Notes: generated from the sequence alone by a model not told the origin. A stretch of 14,452 bases of DNA from Haemophilus parainfluenzae (GCA_018381425.1 JAGZRY010000021.1:1-14452), one strand, 5' to 3'. Numbered from the stretch's first letter, positions 1 to 5,532 are shown. Made by a program: numbers and translations.

Positions 1-98
1 CATGACCTGCTGATGTCTTAATCTTCATGGACTAAACTGTAGAGGTCTGTACGTGGGGCTGTTTCTGGACAGGAGTTCGACTCTCCTCACCTCCACCA
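1..98 (+). ncRNA. ssrA: tmRNA (ssrA), 3' part; phage attachment region
   Basis: This is the 3' end of transfer-messenger RNA, which rescues stalled ribosomes. A T-arm is visible, with stem AGGAG at 71-75 pairing with CTCCT at 83-87 around a TTCGACT loop. An acceptor strand follows and ends in an encoded CCA at 96-98. No anticodon arm precedes it at tRNA spacing, and upstream text such as CTAAACTGTAGA fits the helix that closes tmRNA. The 5' part, with the tag reading frame, lies outside the window. An integrase gene starts 140 bases downstream and reads away, so the segment is probably attL, with the crossover near the T-arm and CCA end. The att core cannot be delimited without the other phage end. 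Confidence 0.85.
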
Positions 99-108
99 AT
101 AAGATTTT

Positions 109-133
109 AAAGCCTTTGTTTAAAGGCTTTTTT
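109..133 (+). terminator. Rho-independent terminator of ssrA
   Basis: A perfect 9-bp stem AAAGCCTTT/AAAGGCTTT with a GTTT loop runs into six consecutive T, eleven bases after the tmRNA CCA end. It would end the tmRNA transcript and insulate the integrase gene from it. Confidence 0.85.
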
Positions 134-188
134 AATACTCTGAATTTGGTATACCGCATCTGTACGTAGTGATATACGTAAAAATATG

Positions 189-217
189 TTGAAATACGCT
201 ATTTTTTAATGTATATT
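189..217 (+). promoter_or_regulatory. Integrase promoter
   Basis: TTGAAA at 189-194, a 17-base spacer and TATATT at 212-217 form a good sigma-A promoter. The predicted start is near 224, leaving a leader of about 14 bases that holds only the AGAGGTG ribosome binding site. Palindromic TACGTA occurs at 163-168, 175-180 and 217-222. The last overlaps the -10 element, so an integrase or excisionase binding there could repress the gene. Confidence 0.6.
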
Positions 218-237
218 ACGTATAGAGGTGATAGATT

Positions 238-1479
238 ATGTCAGTATCTAAACGTAACGGAAAGTGGTACATACAAGGCAATATTAAAAGAGAAGACGGA
301 ACTTATTATAGGTATACAAAATTAGCTAGAGGATGTAAATACGTTAATGAAGCGCGAGAATACGAAACAGAGTTTGTAAAACAATGGCAAGCTATCCAAG
401 TGGCAAAATACAATAAGACATTTGCTGAGCTGGCAGAAGAATATCTAGCACAAGCCGTGAATGTTAAAGCTGTAACCATCCGGACAGATCAGGATATAAT
501 AGATAAATGCAATAAAGTTTTTGGAAAGAAGAAAATAAATCTATTTAATAAAGAGTACCTGCAAAAATTTATTAAAGACTTGGAAGGAAAATACAGTAAG
601 TCATATGTATCAAAGTATTACTATACAATAAATAAAATATTTAAGTATGCTGTGGATGAGGATTATATTGCCGTGAATCCTATGACAAAGGTTCGAAAAT
701 CCGCATTCAAAGATGAAGTAAAAAAAGAAATGCTATTTTGGGAACCGTCTGAGTTTGAAACCTTTATCCAATATGTTAAAAATCCAGAGATGAAGCGGTT
801 CTATACCTTTTTGTATTATATGGGAGCACGCAAGGGAGAAGCCCAAGCTTTACAATGGAAGGATATAGATTTTGATAAAAACACAATTAGAATTTATAAA
901 ACAGTGACAAACAAAATAAAGGGGAAAGCTTGGGAAATCACAAGTCCTAAGACACAAAACAGCATGCGCACTATAATTATGCCTGATGTTGTAAAAGTTG
1001 CCTTAATGGAGCAAAAAGCGCATTGTGAGAAGCTTTGTGGATATGACATGGATTGCTTTGTGTTCGGTTTTGATAGACCGCTTCCAGCTGAGACAATTCG
1101 GAAGAATCTTATACGTGGAGTGGAATCTGCAAATGCGGATGGCAAACCACTGCATCTTATACGTGTTCATGATTTCCGACATTCCCATGTATCATATTTA
1201 ATCAACAATAAAGCTGACCAGTACTCTGATTATGAGATAGCGCAGCGCCTTGGAGATACAGTGGACACCATCAGAAAGACGTATGCACACCTATTTAAGG
1301 ACGCTGACAGAAAGATTATTGAATTTATGAACAAAGACACCAGCAAGATGGAAACAGTGCCAGAACAGCCTAAAACAAGTAAATACGATGAACTTAAGGA
1401 GCTTAAAGAATTGCTTGATATAGGAATCATAACACCTGAGGAGTTTACTGCAAAAAAGAAACAGCTTCTAGGCATATAA
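238..1479 (+). CDS. int: Phage tyrosine recombinase (integrase) with SHOCT-like tail
   Basis: This integrase catalyses site-specific recombination between phage attP and the host site at the end of ssrA. Residues 1-32 form a three-strand arm-type DNA-binding domain of the Tn916/AP2-like kind (KRNGKWYIQGNI). Residues 60-150 are the SAM-like core-binding domain. The catalytic domain spans about 165-360. Visible active-site residues are Arg198 (GARKGEA), a candidate Lys238, His311 and Arg314 (HDFRHSHVS) and nucleophile Tyr349 (TYAHLF). The usual His/Trp after LG is Asp340 here (RLGDT). Residues 382-413 (ELKELLDIGIITPEEFTAKK) match the short SHOCT oligomerisation motif, an extra tail beyond the common 380-aa length. 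ATG follows AGAGGTG at good spacing. Position beside ssrA and orientation away from it are typical of prophages. Confidence 0.93.
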   Translation: MSVSKRNGKWYIQGNIKREDGTYYRYTKLARGCKYVNEAREYETEFVKQWQAIQVAKYNKTFAELAEEYLAQAVNVKAVTIRTDQDIIDKCNKVFGKKKINLFNKEYLQKFIKDLEGKYSKSYVSKYYYTINKIFKYAVDEDYIAVNPMTKVRKSAFKDEVKKEMLFWEPSEFETFIQYVKNPEMKRFYTFLYYMGARKGEAQALQWKDIDFDKNTIRIYKTVTNKIKGKAWEITSPKTQNSMRTIIMPDVVKVALMEQKAHCEKLCGYDMDCFVFGFDRPLPAETIRKNLIRGVESANADGKPLHLIRVHDFRHSHVSYLINNKADQYSDYEIAQRLGDTVDTIRKTYAHLFKDADRKIIEFMNKDTSKMETVPEQPKTSKYDELKELKELLDIGIITPEEFTAKKKQLLGI

Positions 1480-1483
1480 AAAA

Positions 1484-1505
1484 CCGCTATGATTAGCGGC
1501 TTTTT
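1484..1505. terminator. Bidirectional terminator between int and membrane gene
   Basis: CCGCTA/TAGCGG stem with TGAT loop is followed by CTTTTT on the plus strand. A run of A at 1478-1483 gives a T-run on the minus strand. It lies four bases after the int stop and just past the stop of the convergent gene, so it can end both transcripts. Confidence 0.75.
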
Positions 1506-1507
1506 AG

Positions 1508-1855
1508 TTATCTTTTCATTTTGACTAAGGATACTGCCGCAAGAACCGCACAGATCAAACACCAGAATGCCCAGATATTCAAGTCCGTAAAGTTTCCTGC
1601 CATTGTGAATCCGCACAAAGCAGCGATGCCGTAAAGCACGATGATTGCGATATTCCCGCCCTTTGTACCTTTACGTGTAACGATGGATACGATACCACCT
1701 GCAAGCATCATAATGGATACGATCAATCCTGCGCTGCCACTGACCTCCCCGGATTCTTCCAAGGCATTTACTGTGCCCGCTGCACAAGACTGTAGCAAAA
1801 CAAATAAGCAAAGTACGATAGACAAGATCCCGGATACTAACTTCCAAGTTTTCAT
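1508..1855 (-). CDS. Small four-helix membrane protein of the lysogeny region
   Basis: This 115-aa protein of unknown function has four hydrophobic stretches, at about residues 5-25, 43-60, 68-88 and 94-111, and short charged connectors such as TRKGTKGG. The N-terminus is inside by the positive-inside rule. A Cys at 24 (QSC) is not a convincing lipobox because Gln precedes Ser. Similar small membrane proteins sit between integrase and repressor in many Bacillota prophages, where some genes at this position act in superinfection exclusion. That role is inferred from place only. It has its own extended -10 promoter at 1886-1915 and an AGGAGG at 1870-1875, about 14 bases from the ATG, which is longer than usual with no better in-frame start. 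It should be expressed from the dormant prophage. Confidence 0.7.
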   Translation of the reverse strand: MKTWKLVSGILSIVLCLFVLLQSCAAGTVNALEESGEVSGSAGLIVSIMMLAGGIVSIVTRKGTKGGNIAIIVLYGIAALCGFTMAGNFTDLNIWAFWCLICAVLAAVSLVKMKR

Positions 1856-1885
1856 ATGATTTTCACTTCCCTCCTAATGTAATAA

Positions 1886-1915
1886 ATTATAGCACATAAT
1901 TTCCCATAATGTAAA
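1886..1915 (-). promoter_or_regulatory. Promoter of the membrane-protein gene
   Basis: On the minus strand TTTACA (1915-1910), an 18-base spacer and TGCTATAAT (perfect TATAAT at 1891-1886 with extended TG) make a strong housekeeping promoter. It starts within the terminator of the upstream lipoprotein gene, so the two minus-strand genes are separate transcription units. Confidence 0.65.
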
Positions 1916-1941
1916 AAAACTGTCATTCAAGACAGCTTTTT
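1913..1941 (-). terminator. Terminator of the lipoprotein gene
   Basis: Read on the minus strand, CTGTC/GACAG with a six-base loop is flanked by an A-run and followed by seven T (1919-1913). It begins five bases beyond the lipoprotein stop codon. Confidence 0.65.
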
Positions 1942-1945
1942 ATGA

Positions 1946-2761
1946 TTAGTACCATTTATATTCTTTGGTTTTAGCGTCATACTCTACATAAACATCATCA
2001 TCAGTATTCTCACCCTTTAATGTAAAATCAGCACTCAGTAACTTCATGTCTTTCTTATCCATTGAAGCAGGGCCTGACACTTCCTCTATGGTACTTGTAT
2101 CACCGGGGAGGAGTGTGTCATAGCACATTAAATAGTGTTTTTCACCATCAACCTCGTAAGCATAGCTTATGCTTTTTATAGTTTTCTTTGAATTGTTCTT
2201 AAATTTCGTTTTCATATATACGCCGTAATCATCTACAATTTTTGTATCTATAAGCTCAACGTCATCTATAGTTATAGGAATAGCTTTTGATAAAGATTCC
2301 TCAGTTTTGTTGTGGATAGTGAATGAATCGGAATCCATACTTACGGTATATCCGTCAATGTTTGTTTCTTCTGTTTTACCAGCGTTAAAATAACCGACGA
2401 TCTGATTGTTATCATTTACTGTAAGACCTAAGCATTCAAGCTTTAAAACTGCATTAACAGCATCTACATATTCGTCGCTCCCTTTATCATTAACTTTAAT
2501 TTTACTTACTGATCCATCGTTCTCTAAAAAATAAAGGATACTTAAGTTTTCCTTTTCATATTCAACTTTTTCAAACGATTTATCATAGGATTTGAATTTT
2601 AAGTCTTTTATGCCTTCATCAGCTAATTGCTTATTGGCGTCTTCAATCATTTTAGCTACCGTTTTGTTTCCCAATTCTGACTCTAGCGTAGGCTCAGAGG
2701 CGCAACCTCCCATACTGAAAAGCATTGCTGCGCTAAAAAATACAGCGAACAGTTTTTTCAT
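1946..2761 (-). CDS. Prophage surface lipoprotein
   Basis: This 271-aa predicted lipoprotein has a short basic start (MKK), a hydrophobic core of about 14 residues, then SMGGC, with the Cys at residue 20 as lipidation site. The mature part is hydrophilic. Its second half (about 130-250, IPITIDDVELIDTKIVDD onward) reads as alternating strands like an immunoglobulin-like extracellular fold, with F/V-K-N-N-S and DTLLPGDTST elements common in Bacillota lipoproteins. Function is unknown. Lipoproteins in this prophage position can block DNA entry of related phages, so a lysogenic-conversion or exclusion role is plausible but unproven. Two ATGs exist. The one at 2767 has only two bases to GGAGGG (2770-2775), whereas the one at 2761 has eight, so 2761 is preferred. 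Confidence 0.78.
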   Translation of the reverse strand: MKKLFAVFFSAAMLFSMGGCASEPTLESELGNKTVAKMIEDANKQLADEGIKDLKFKSYDKSFEKVEYEKENLSILYFLENDGSVSKIKVNDKGSDEYVDAVNAVLKLECLGLTVNDNNQIVGYFNAGKTEETNIDGYTVSMDSDSFTIHNKTEESLSKAIPITIDDVELIDTKIVDDYGVYMKTKFKNNSKKTIKSISYAYEVDGEKHYLMCYDTLLPGDTSTIEEVSGPASMDKKDMKLLSADFTLKGENTDDDVYVEYDAKTKEYKWY

Positions 2762-2792
2762 TTTCATTTCCCTCCATACTGTTGTTTATTAT

Positions 2793-2801
2793 ATTATATC
2801 A
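2793..2801 (-). promoter_or_regulatory. Extended -10 promoter of lipoprotein gene
   Basis: TGATATAAT on the minus strand (2801-2793) is a perfect extended -10 element about 17 bases before the lipoprotein ribosome binding site. No good -35 is seen. Confidence 0.5.
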
Positions 2802-2833
2802 CTTAAAAACGAATCACAAAATACTTACTTGCA

Positions 2834-2839
2834 TATAAT
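2834..2839 (+). promoter_or_regulatory. -10 element for a possibly leaderless Xre gene
   Basis: A perfect TATAAT lies with its last base seven positions before the GTG start at 2846, so transcription should start at or near the first codon. TG two bases upstream is a near-extended -10. No clear -35 is present. It is divergent from the lipoprotein promoter. Confidence 0.45.
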
Positions 2840-2845
2840 ATTATA

Positions 2846-3043
2846 GTGAAATTACTAATATATGAACGGCGTATAGAAAAAGAGAAGACTCTGCGCGATT
2901 TGTCAAAACTAACTGGCATCACTAAAAGCACCTTAAACAACTACGAAAACGGAAAAACATCACCTACTATACACCAACTTGAAAAAATAGCGGAGGCGTT
3001 ACATATAAAAATAACAGACTTGTTTGAGTCTGACTTTAAATAG
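2846..3043 (+). CDS. Small Xre-family DNA-binding regulator
   Basis: This 65-aa protein is essentially one Cro/CI-type helix-turn-helix domain. Helices 2-3 are LRDLSKLTGITKSTLNNYEN (about 17-36), followed by the usual IHQLEKIAEALHIKITDLF. It has no ligand or dimerisation domain. The GTG start gives MKLLIYERRIEKEKTL, which matches the normal helix 1 of the family, so the start cannot be much later. No ribosome binding site precedes it, and a TATAAT sits seven bases upstream, which fits translation of a leaderless message as for lambda cI. Likely targets are the CCAAT/ATTGG sites just downstream (3050-3149) or the divergent promoter region upstream. It could regulate the lipoprotein gene or the small ORF at 3164. 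Confidence 0.8.
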   Translation: MKLLIYERRIEKEKTLRDLSKLTGITKSTLNNYENGKTSPTIHQLEKIAEALHIKITDLFESDFK

Positions 3044-3049
3044 GGGATT

Positions 3050-3067
3050 TGTCCAATTTATTGGACA
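3050..3067. promoter_or_regulatory. Operator-like palindrome
   Basis: TGTCCAAT and ATTGGACA are perfect 8-bp arms separated by TT, just after the stop of the Xre gene. The same core halves (ATTGG at 3080-3084, CCAAT at 3093-3097 and 3139-3143) recur around the promoter that follows, so this looks like a repressor-binding site rather than a terminator; no T-run follows. Confidence 0.45.
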
Positions 3068-3089
3068 TCTACAGAAATAATTGGCAGCG

Positions 3090-3119
3090 TTACCAATTTT
3101 ATATTTTTTGCGATATAAT
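3090..3119 (+). promoter_or_regulatory. Promoter of the 38-aa ORF
   Basis: TTACCA (3090-3095), an 18-base spacer and a perfect TATAAT (3114-3119) precede the small ORF at 3164. The -35 lies inside a 14-bp direct repeat, TTACCAATTTTATA, found at 3090-3103 and again at 3136-3149. The two copies bracket the predicted start site, an arrangement suited to repression. Confidence 0.5.
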
Positions 3120-3163
3120 ATAGCTATAGAAAATATTACCAATTTTATAGGAGGATAAAGATC

Positions 3164-3280
3164 ATGGAAACAGAAGATTTTTACATAAGGCATATCGTAA
3201 AAATGGTGAGGGGAGTGAAATCGTTAAAAGTATTGAGAGAATTGTATTATGAACTACTATGGATAAAATTGAATCACTAA
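3164..3280 (+). CDS. Small 38-aa phage protein
   Basis: The peptide starts METEDFYIRHIVKMVRG and ends YELLWIKLNH. It looks mostly helical, with alternating basic and aliphatic residues. The start is strongly supported by GGAGG at 3150-3154, nine bases before the ATG, and by a promoter at 3090-3119. Short proteins of this style, with I/V-K-M near the front and L-K-x-L-x-x-L-Y in the middle, are common beside repressor genes in Bacillota prophages and have no known role. A terminator follows directly and is shared with the convergent repressor gene, so it is a monocistronic unit. Confidence 0.55.
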   Translation: METEDFYIRHIVKMVRGVKSLKVLRELYYELLWIKLNH

Positions 3281-3318
3281 TAAAAAAGACAAGGAAAATC
3301 ACTCCTTGCCTTCTTTTT
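3281..3318. terminator. Terminator between the small ORF and the repressor gene
   Basis: CAAGGA (3290-3295) pairs with TCCTTG (3303-3308). On the minus strand the stem is followed by a T-rich run ending the repressor transcript, and the stem overlaps the repressor stop codon. On the plus strand CCTTCTTTTT follows, a weaker signal for the 38-aa ORF. Confidence 0.6.
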
Positions 3319-3673
3319 GCAGATTTTCTGCCAACGTTGTAAGAAAATTTTCGATTGCTTCCTTTTCATCATCCGGCGCCTCCAGATAGGTTTTTAAAAC
3401 CATCTGGCTTTTTTTGTTCAGATTATACCGTTCTGATAATTTTTCCATCAGCGTATTTGGTAATTTCATGAACATGTCGACATCTGCGCCCTCAGTGAGC
3501 CAGAAGTAATCTACGTTAAATTCTCGACAAATAGATTTTAAGGTCTGCTCTGACGGATTTCGTTCGCCACTTTCTAATTTTGATACAGCTGTGTCGCTTA
3601 TACCAATTTTTTTTCCAAAGTCTCTTTGACTAATTCCTAATGTTTTTCGTATCAATTTTATACGACCATTCAT
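3299..3673 (-). CDS. CI-like prophage repressor without peptidase domain
   Basis: This 124-aa repressor is thought to maintain lysogeny by binding the two operators in the divergent promoter region beside it. Residues 4-60 form an Xre helix-turn-helix (ISQRDFGKKIGISDTAVSKLESGERNP, recognition helix about 26-35), followed by DYFWLTEG, a common end of this domain. The remaining 60 residues are helical and probably mediate dimerisation. No S24 serine/lysine protease domain is present, so RecA-stimulated self-cleavage is unlikely, and the antirepressor encoded at 4572 may inactivate it instead. An in-frame GTG at 3682 overlaps the AGGAGG (3687-3682), while ATG at 3673 has an 8-base gap, so 3673 is chosen. 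Confidence 0.85.
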   Translation of the reverse strand: MNGRIKLIRKTLGISQRDFGKKIGISDTAVSKLESGERNPSEQTLKSICREFNVDYFWLTEGADVDMFMKLPNTLMEKLSERYNLNKKSQMVLKTYLEAPDDEKEAIENFLTTLAENLQKEGKE

Positions 3674-3694
3674 TTTTTTCACCTCCTCGTCATT

Positions 3695-3723
3695 ATGATA
3701 TACTTTAAATCGTACTTAGTCAA
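3695..3723 (-). promoter_or_regulatory. Repressor (lysogeny) promoter
   Basis: On the minus strand TTGACT (3723-3718), a 17-base spacer and TATCAT (3700-3695) precede the repressor gene by about 20 bases. Operator 1 (3709-3722) overlaps the -35 and the spacer, so the repressor can control its own synthesis. Confidence 0.7.
3709..3722. promoter_or_regulatory. Repressor operator 1
   Basis: ATCGTACTTAGTCA is the exact reverse complement of operator 2 at 3752-3765. Each copy has an ACTnAGT palindromic core, and the core centres are 40 bases apart, near four helical turns. It lies in the leftward promoter. Confidence 0.75.
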
Positions 3724-3741
3724 TAAAAATAACAAAATAAC

Positions 3742-3770
3742 TTGACATAAATGACTAAGTACGATATTAT
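3742..3770 (+). promoter_or_regulatory. Rightward early (lytic) promoter
   Basis: A consensus TTGACA (3742-3747), a 17-base spacer and TATTAT (3765-3770) form a strong promoter divergent from the repressor promoter. Operator 2 fills its spacer, so bound repressor would shut it. It should drive the early operon from 4372 onward, reading across the inverted gene at 3813-4289. Confidence 0.75.
3752..3765. promoter_or_regulatory. Repressor operator 2
   Basis: TGACTAAGTACGAT is the perfect inverted partner of operator 1 and lies between the -35 and -10 of the rightward promoter. A partial third copy (CTAAGTACG, 3887-3895, 10 of 14 positions matching) lies 132 bases further on, inside the inverted gene. 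Confidence 0.75.
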
Positions 3771-3812
3771 AATGGCGTAGTTGATGTAAAGGAGGTGAAG
3801 AAAAGGCATGCA

Positions 3813-4289
3813 TCAAAGATACACGCCAAATAACTTGAATACAATTTTCAATATCTCGAACACGTAACTGTCAATTATAAGTCTTTCTAAGTACGGAATA
3901 ACTGGCATGAGTGCAAGTGTCAGATATATGTACCAAAACAAAAGTTTTTCAGTGAATGATTTATCAGGTGGAGCACGAGATGGGCTATTCTCTTGTTCCA
4001 CAGATTCAGGTATGCTTGTTTCTTCCTCTATTGCATAAGAAGGTGGTGCTTCTTTATACATAATGGATATTGCTTTCGCATATTCAATGAACTCTTTCAT
4101 TTTCTCATGATATTCACGAAGAGCTTCATTCGCTTTATCTATTGAAGGTTTAATGGCATCGGAGACAACTTGCTGAATTTGTTTAATTTGTTCCGTATAA
4201 CTTTCGGCAAGTTGTCTTATTGGTTCTGTGATTTTCCTTAACATCGCATAATAGTCATTGAGATATTGTTCTAATTGATAGTTATTCAC
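3813..4289 (-). CDS. Inverted accessory gene: coiled-coil membrane-anchored protein
   Basis: This 158-aa protein of unknown function has residues 5-80 that are strongly helical and charged, probably a coiled coil (LNDYYAMLRKITEPIRQLAE onward). An acidic, proline-rich linker at 81-112 follows, then a hydrophobic segment at about 115-134 (LLFWYIYLTLALMPVIPYL) and a second amphipathic stretch to the end. It should sit in the membrane. It is read against the early operon and lies where cro normally follows the rightward promoter. AGGGGGTG precedes the ATG, and a promoter is seen at 4317-4344, so it is expected to be expressed in the lysogen, as are exclusion or abortive-infection morons. No terminator is visible after its stop, so its transcript may run into the repressor gene on the same strand. 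Confidence 0.68.
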   Translation of the reverse strand: MNNYQLEQYLNDYYAMLRKITEPIRQLAESYTEQIKQIQQVVSDAIKPSIDKANEALREYHEKMKEFIEYAKAISIMYKEAPPSYAIEEETSIPESVEQENSPSRAPPDKSFTEKLLFWYIYLTLALMPVIPYLERLIIDSYVFEILKIVFKLFGVYL

Positions 4290-4316
4290 ATTTTCACCCC
4301 CTTTCCATGTAAATAA

Positions 4317-4344
4317 ATACTATCACATTTGCAGGAAAGGTCAA
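4317..4344 (-). promoter_or_regulatory. Leftward promoter of the inverted gene
   Basis: On the minus strand TTGACC (4344-4339), a 16-base spacer and TAGTAT (4322-4317) with an extended TGA. Transcripts from here are antisense to the start of the early operon and point toward the repressor gene. Confidence 0.5.
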
Positions 4345-4371
4345 TTATTCAATCACAAAGGAGGTGATTAA

Positions 4372-4557
4372 ATGACAGCAAAAGAATATATGGAAATCGC
4401 CAAGCGGAAAGGCAACGAACGAGTGTGCGAATTGATTAAATTTTTGCAGGACAACGGATATGACTATTCAGAATTTGATATTGGCGTTCTTGTCAGTGGC
4501 CATATAAGACAAGAAGTTGCAAATTGCCGAACGCCTACGCATGGAAAAGCGTGCTAG
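4372..4557 (+). CDS. Small early protein of unknown function
   Basis: This 61-aa protein is the first gene of the rightward operon. The first 45 residues are predicted helical and soluble (MTAKEYMEIAKRKGNERVCE), and the tail HIRQEVANCRTPTHGKAC carries two cysteines. I recognise no family and see no helix-turn-helix, so it does not look like Cro despite its place. The start is well supported by AAAGGAGGTGA at 4357-4367 with five bases to ATG. Fourteen bases separate its stop from the antirepressor start, and the intervening AAAGGAGG serves the next gene. Confidence 0.6.
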   Translation: MTAKEYMEIAKRKGNERVCELIKFLQDNGYDYSEFDIGVLVSGHIRQEVANCRTPTHGKAC

Positions 4558-4571
4558 AAAGGAGGAAAGTT

Positions 4572-5276
4572 ATGCACGAGTTAATAAAGATTCAACACGA
4601 CAACGACCGTATAACGGTACTGGCAAGAGATTTACATGAGTTTTTAGAAGTAGGAACAGATTTCAGACATTGGTTTCCACGAATGTGTGAATATGGATTC
4701 ACAGAGGATACTGATTATACCCTGGTCATTTTTGACCACCCCCAAAATGGACAGCCTACTAAAGATTATCAGCTGACTATCGAAATGGCGAAAGAAATCG
4801 CTATGATTCAACGTAACGAAAAAGGTAAACAGGCTAGACAGTATTTCATTCAACTGGAAAATGACTGGAACAGCCCACAGAAGGTCATGGCACGAGCATT
4901 GCAGATGTCACAAAGAGAATTACAAACACTGCGTATAGAAAATGAAGAAATGAAGCCTAAGGCATTATTTGCTGATGCAGTATCAACAAGTCATGACAGC
5001 ATTCTCATAGGACAGTTGGCAAAGCTCATTAAACAAAATGGATGCGATATCGGGCAAAACAGGTTATTTACATGGATGCGAGAAAACGAGTATCTCTGTA
5101 CCAAAGGAGATAACTACAATATGCCGACACAAAAAGCAATGGAACGAGGACTGTTTGAAATCAAAGAGCGGACAGTCAACAATCCAGACGGAAGTGTTAG
5201 AACAACACGAACCACAAAAGTAACGGGAAAAGGACAGATTTATTTTGTGAATAAATTCTGCATACATAAGGGGTGA
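4572..5276 (+). CDS. ant: Phage antirepressor, AntA plus KilAC domains
   Basis: This 234-aa protein has residues 5-95 forming an AntA/AntB-type domain, with the signature LARDLHEFLEVGTDFRHWF near the front and YQLTIEMAKEIAMIQRNEKG then ARQYFIQLE near its end. Residues 105-130 form a helical linker. Residues 130-232 match the KilAC (phage antirepressor C-terminal) domain, with IGQLAKLIKQNG, LFTWMRENEYL and a final GQIYFVNKF. Antirepressors bind or displace CI-type repressors and trigger or reinforce the lytic programme. That fits the non-cleavable repressor here. The in-frame TTG-to-ATG upstream extension overlaps the previous gene, and the ATG at 4572 with AAAGGAGG eight bases upstream is clearly preferred. 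The exact target is inferred. Confidence 0.88.
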   Translation: MHELIKIQHDNDRITVLARDLHEFLEVGTDFRHWFPRMCEYGFTEDTDYTLVIFDHPQNGQPTKDYQLTIEMAKEIAMIQRNEKGKQARQYFIQLENDWNSPQKVMARALQMSQRELQTLRIENEEMKPKALFADAVSTSHDSILIGQLAKLIKQNGCDIGQNRLFTWMRENEYLCTKGDNYNMPTQKAMERGLFEIKERTVNNPDGSVRTTRTTKVTGKGQIYFVNKFCIHKG

Positions 5277-5280
5277 TATT

Positions 5281-5532
5281 ATGCCTATCGCAAGATTTGT
5301 AACAGCGAAGGATATTCAGCGTATTCACAATGAGCGAAATCCAGATAATCCGATTGGATATGGTATGGCTTGTACGATAAAACAAACATGCCGTGAGAAA
5401 TATGAAAAAGAGTTCGGAAAAGTTAAGCTATACGACGAACGTAGGATACCTCTCTCGTGGTATGAGGCATATTACAGTGAGGATGTGTTTGATCCTCGGA
5501 AGAAACGCAAGCAGGAAAGGACTACTCTATGA
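5281..5532 (+). CDS. Conserved-looking small phage protein, unknown
   Basis: This 83-aa basic, soluble protein begins MPIARFVTAKDIQRIHNERN and ends DPRKKRKQERTTL. The front could be a helix-turn-helix-like AKDIQRI...NPIGYGMACTIKQ segment, as in small excisionase or MerR-like proteins, but this is weak. AAGGGGTGAT lies before the ATG, four bases after the antirepressor stop, so the two are co-translated. The stop TGA overlaps an ATG by four bases (ATGA), leading into a tiny 18-aa frame. Confidence 0.6.
   Translation: MPIARFVTAKDIQRIHNERNPDNPIGYGMACTIKQTCREKYEKEFGKVKLYDERRIPLSWYEAYYSEDVFDPRKKRKQERTTL

Noticed and set aside
1..98. A tRNA gene
   Set aside because: A T-arm and CCA end are present but no anticodon arm or D-arm lies at tRNA spacing, and the upstream text fits tmRNA.
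3808..3867. Nineteen-codon frame at the cro position
   Set aside because: AGGAGG is 12 bases away and the peptide (MHQRYTPNNLNTIFNISNT) has no recognisable features, so it is more likely residual sequence.
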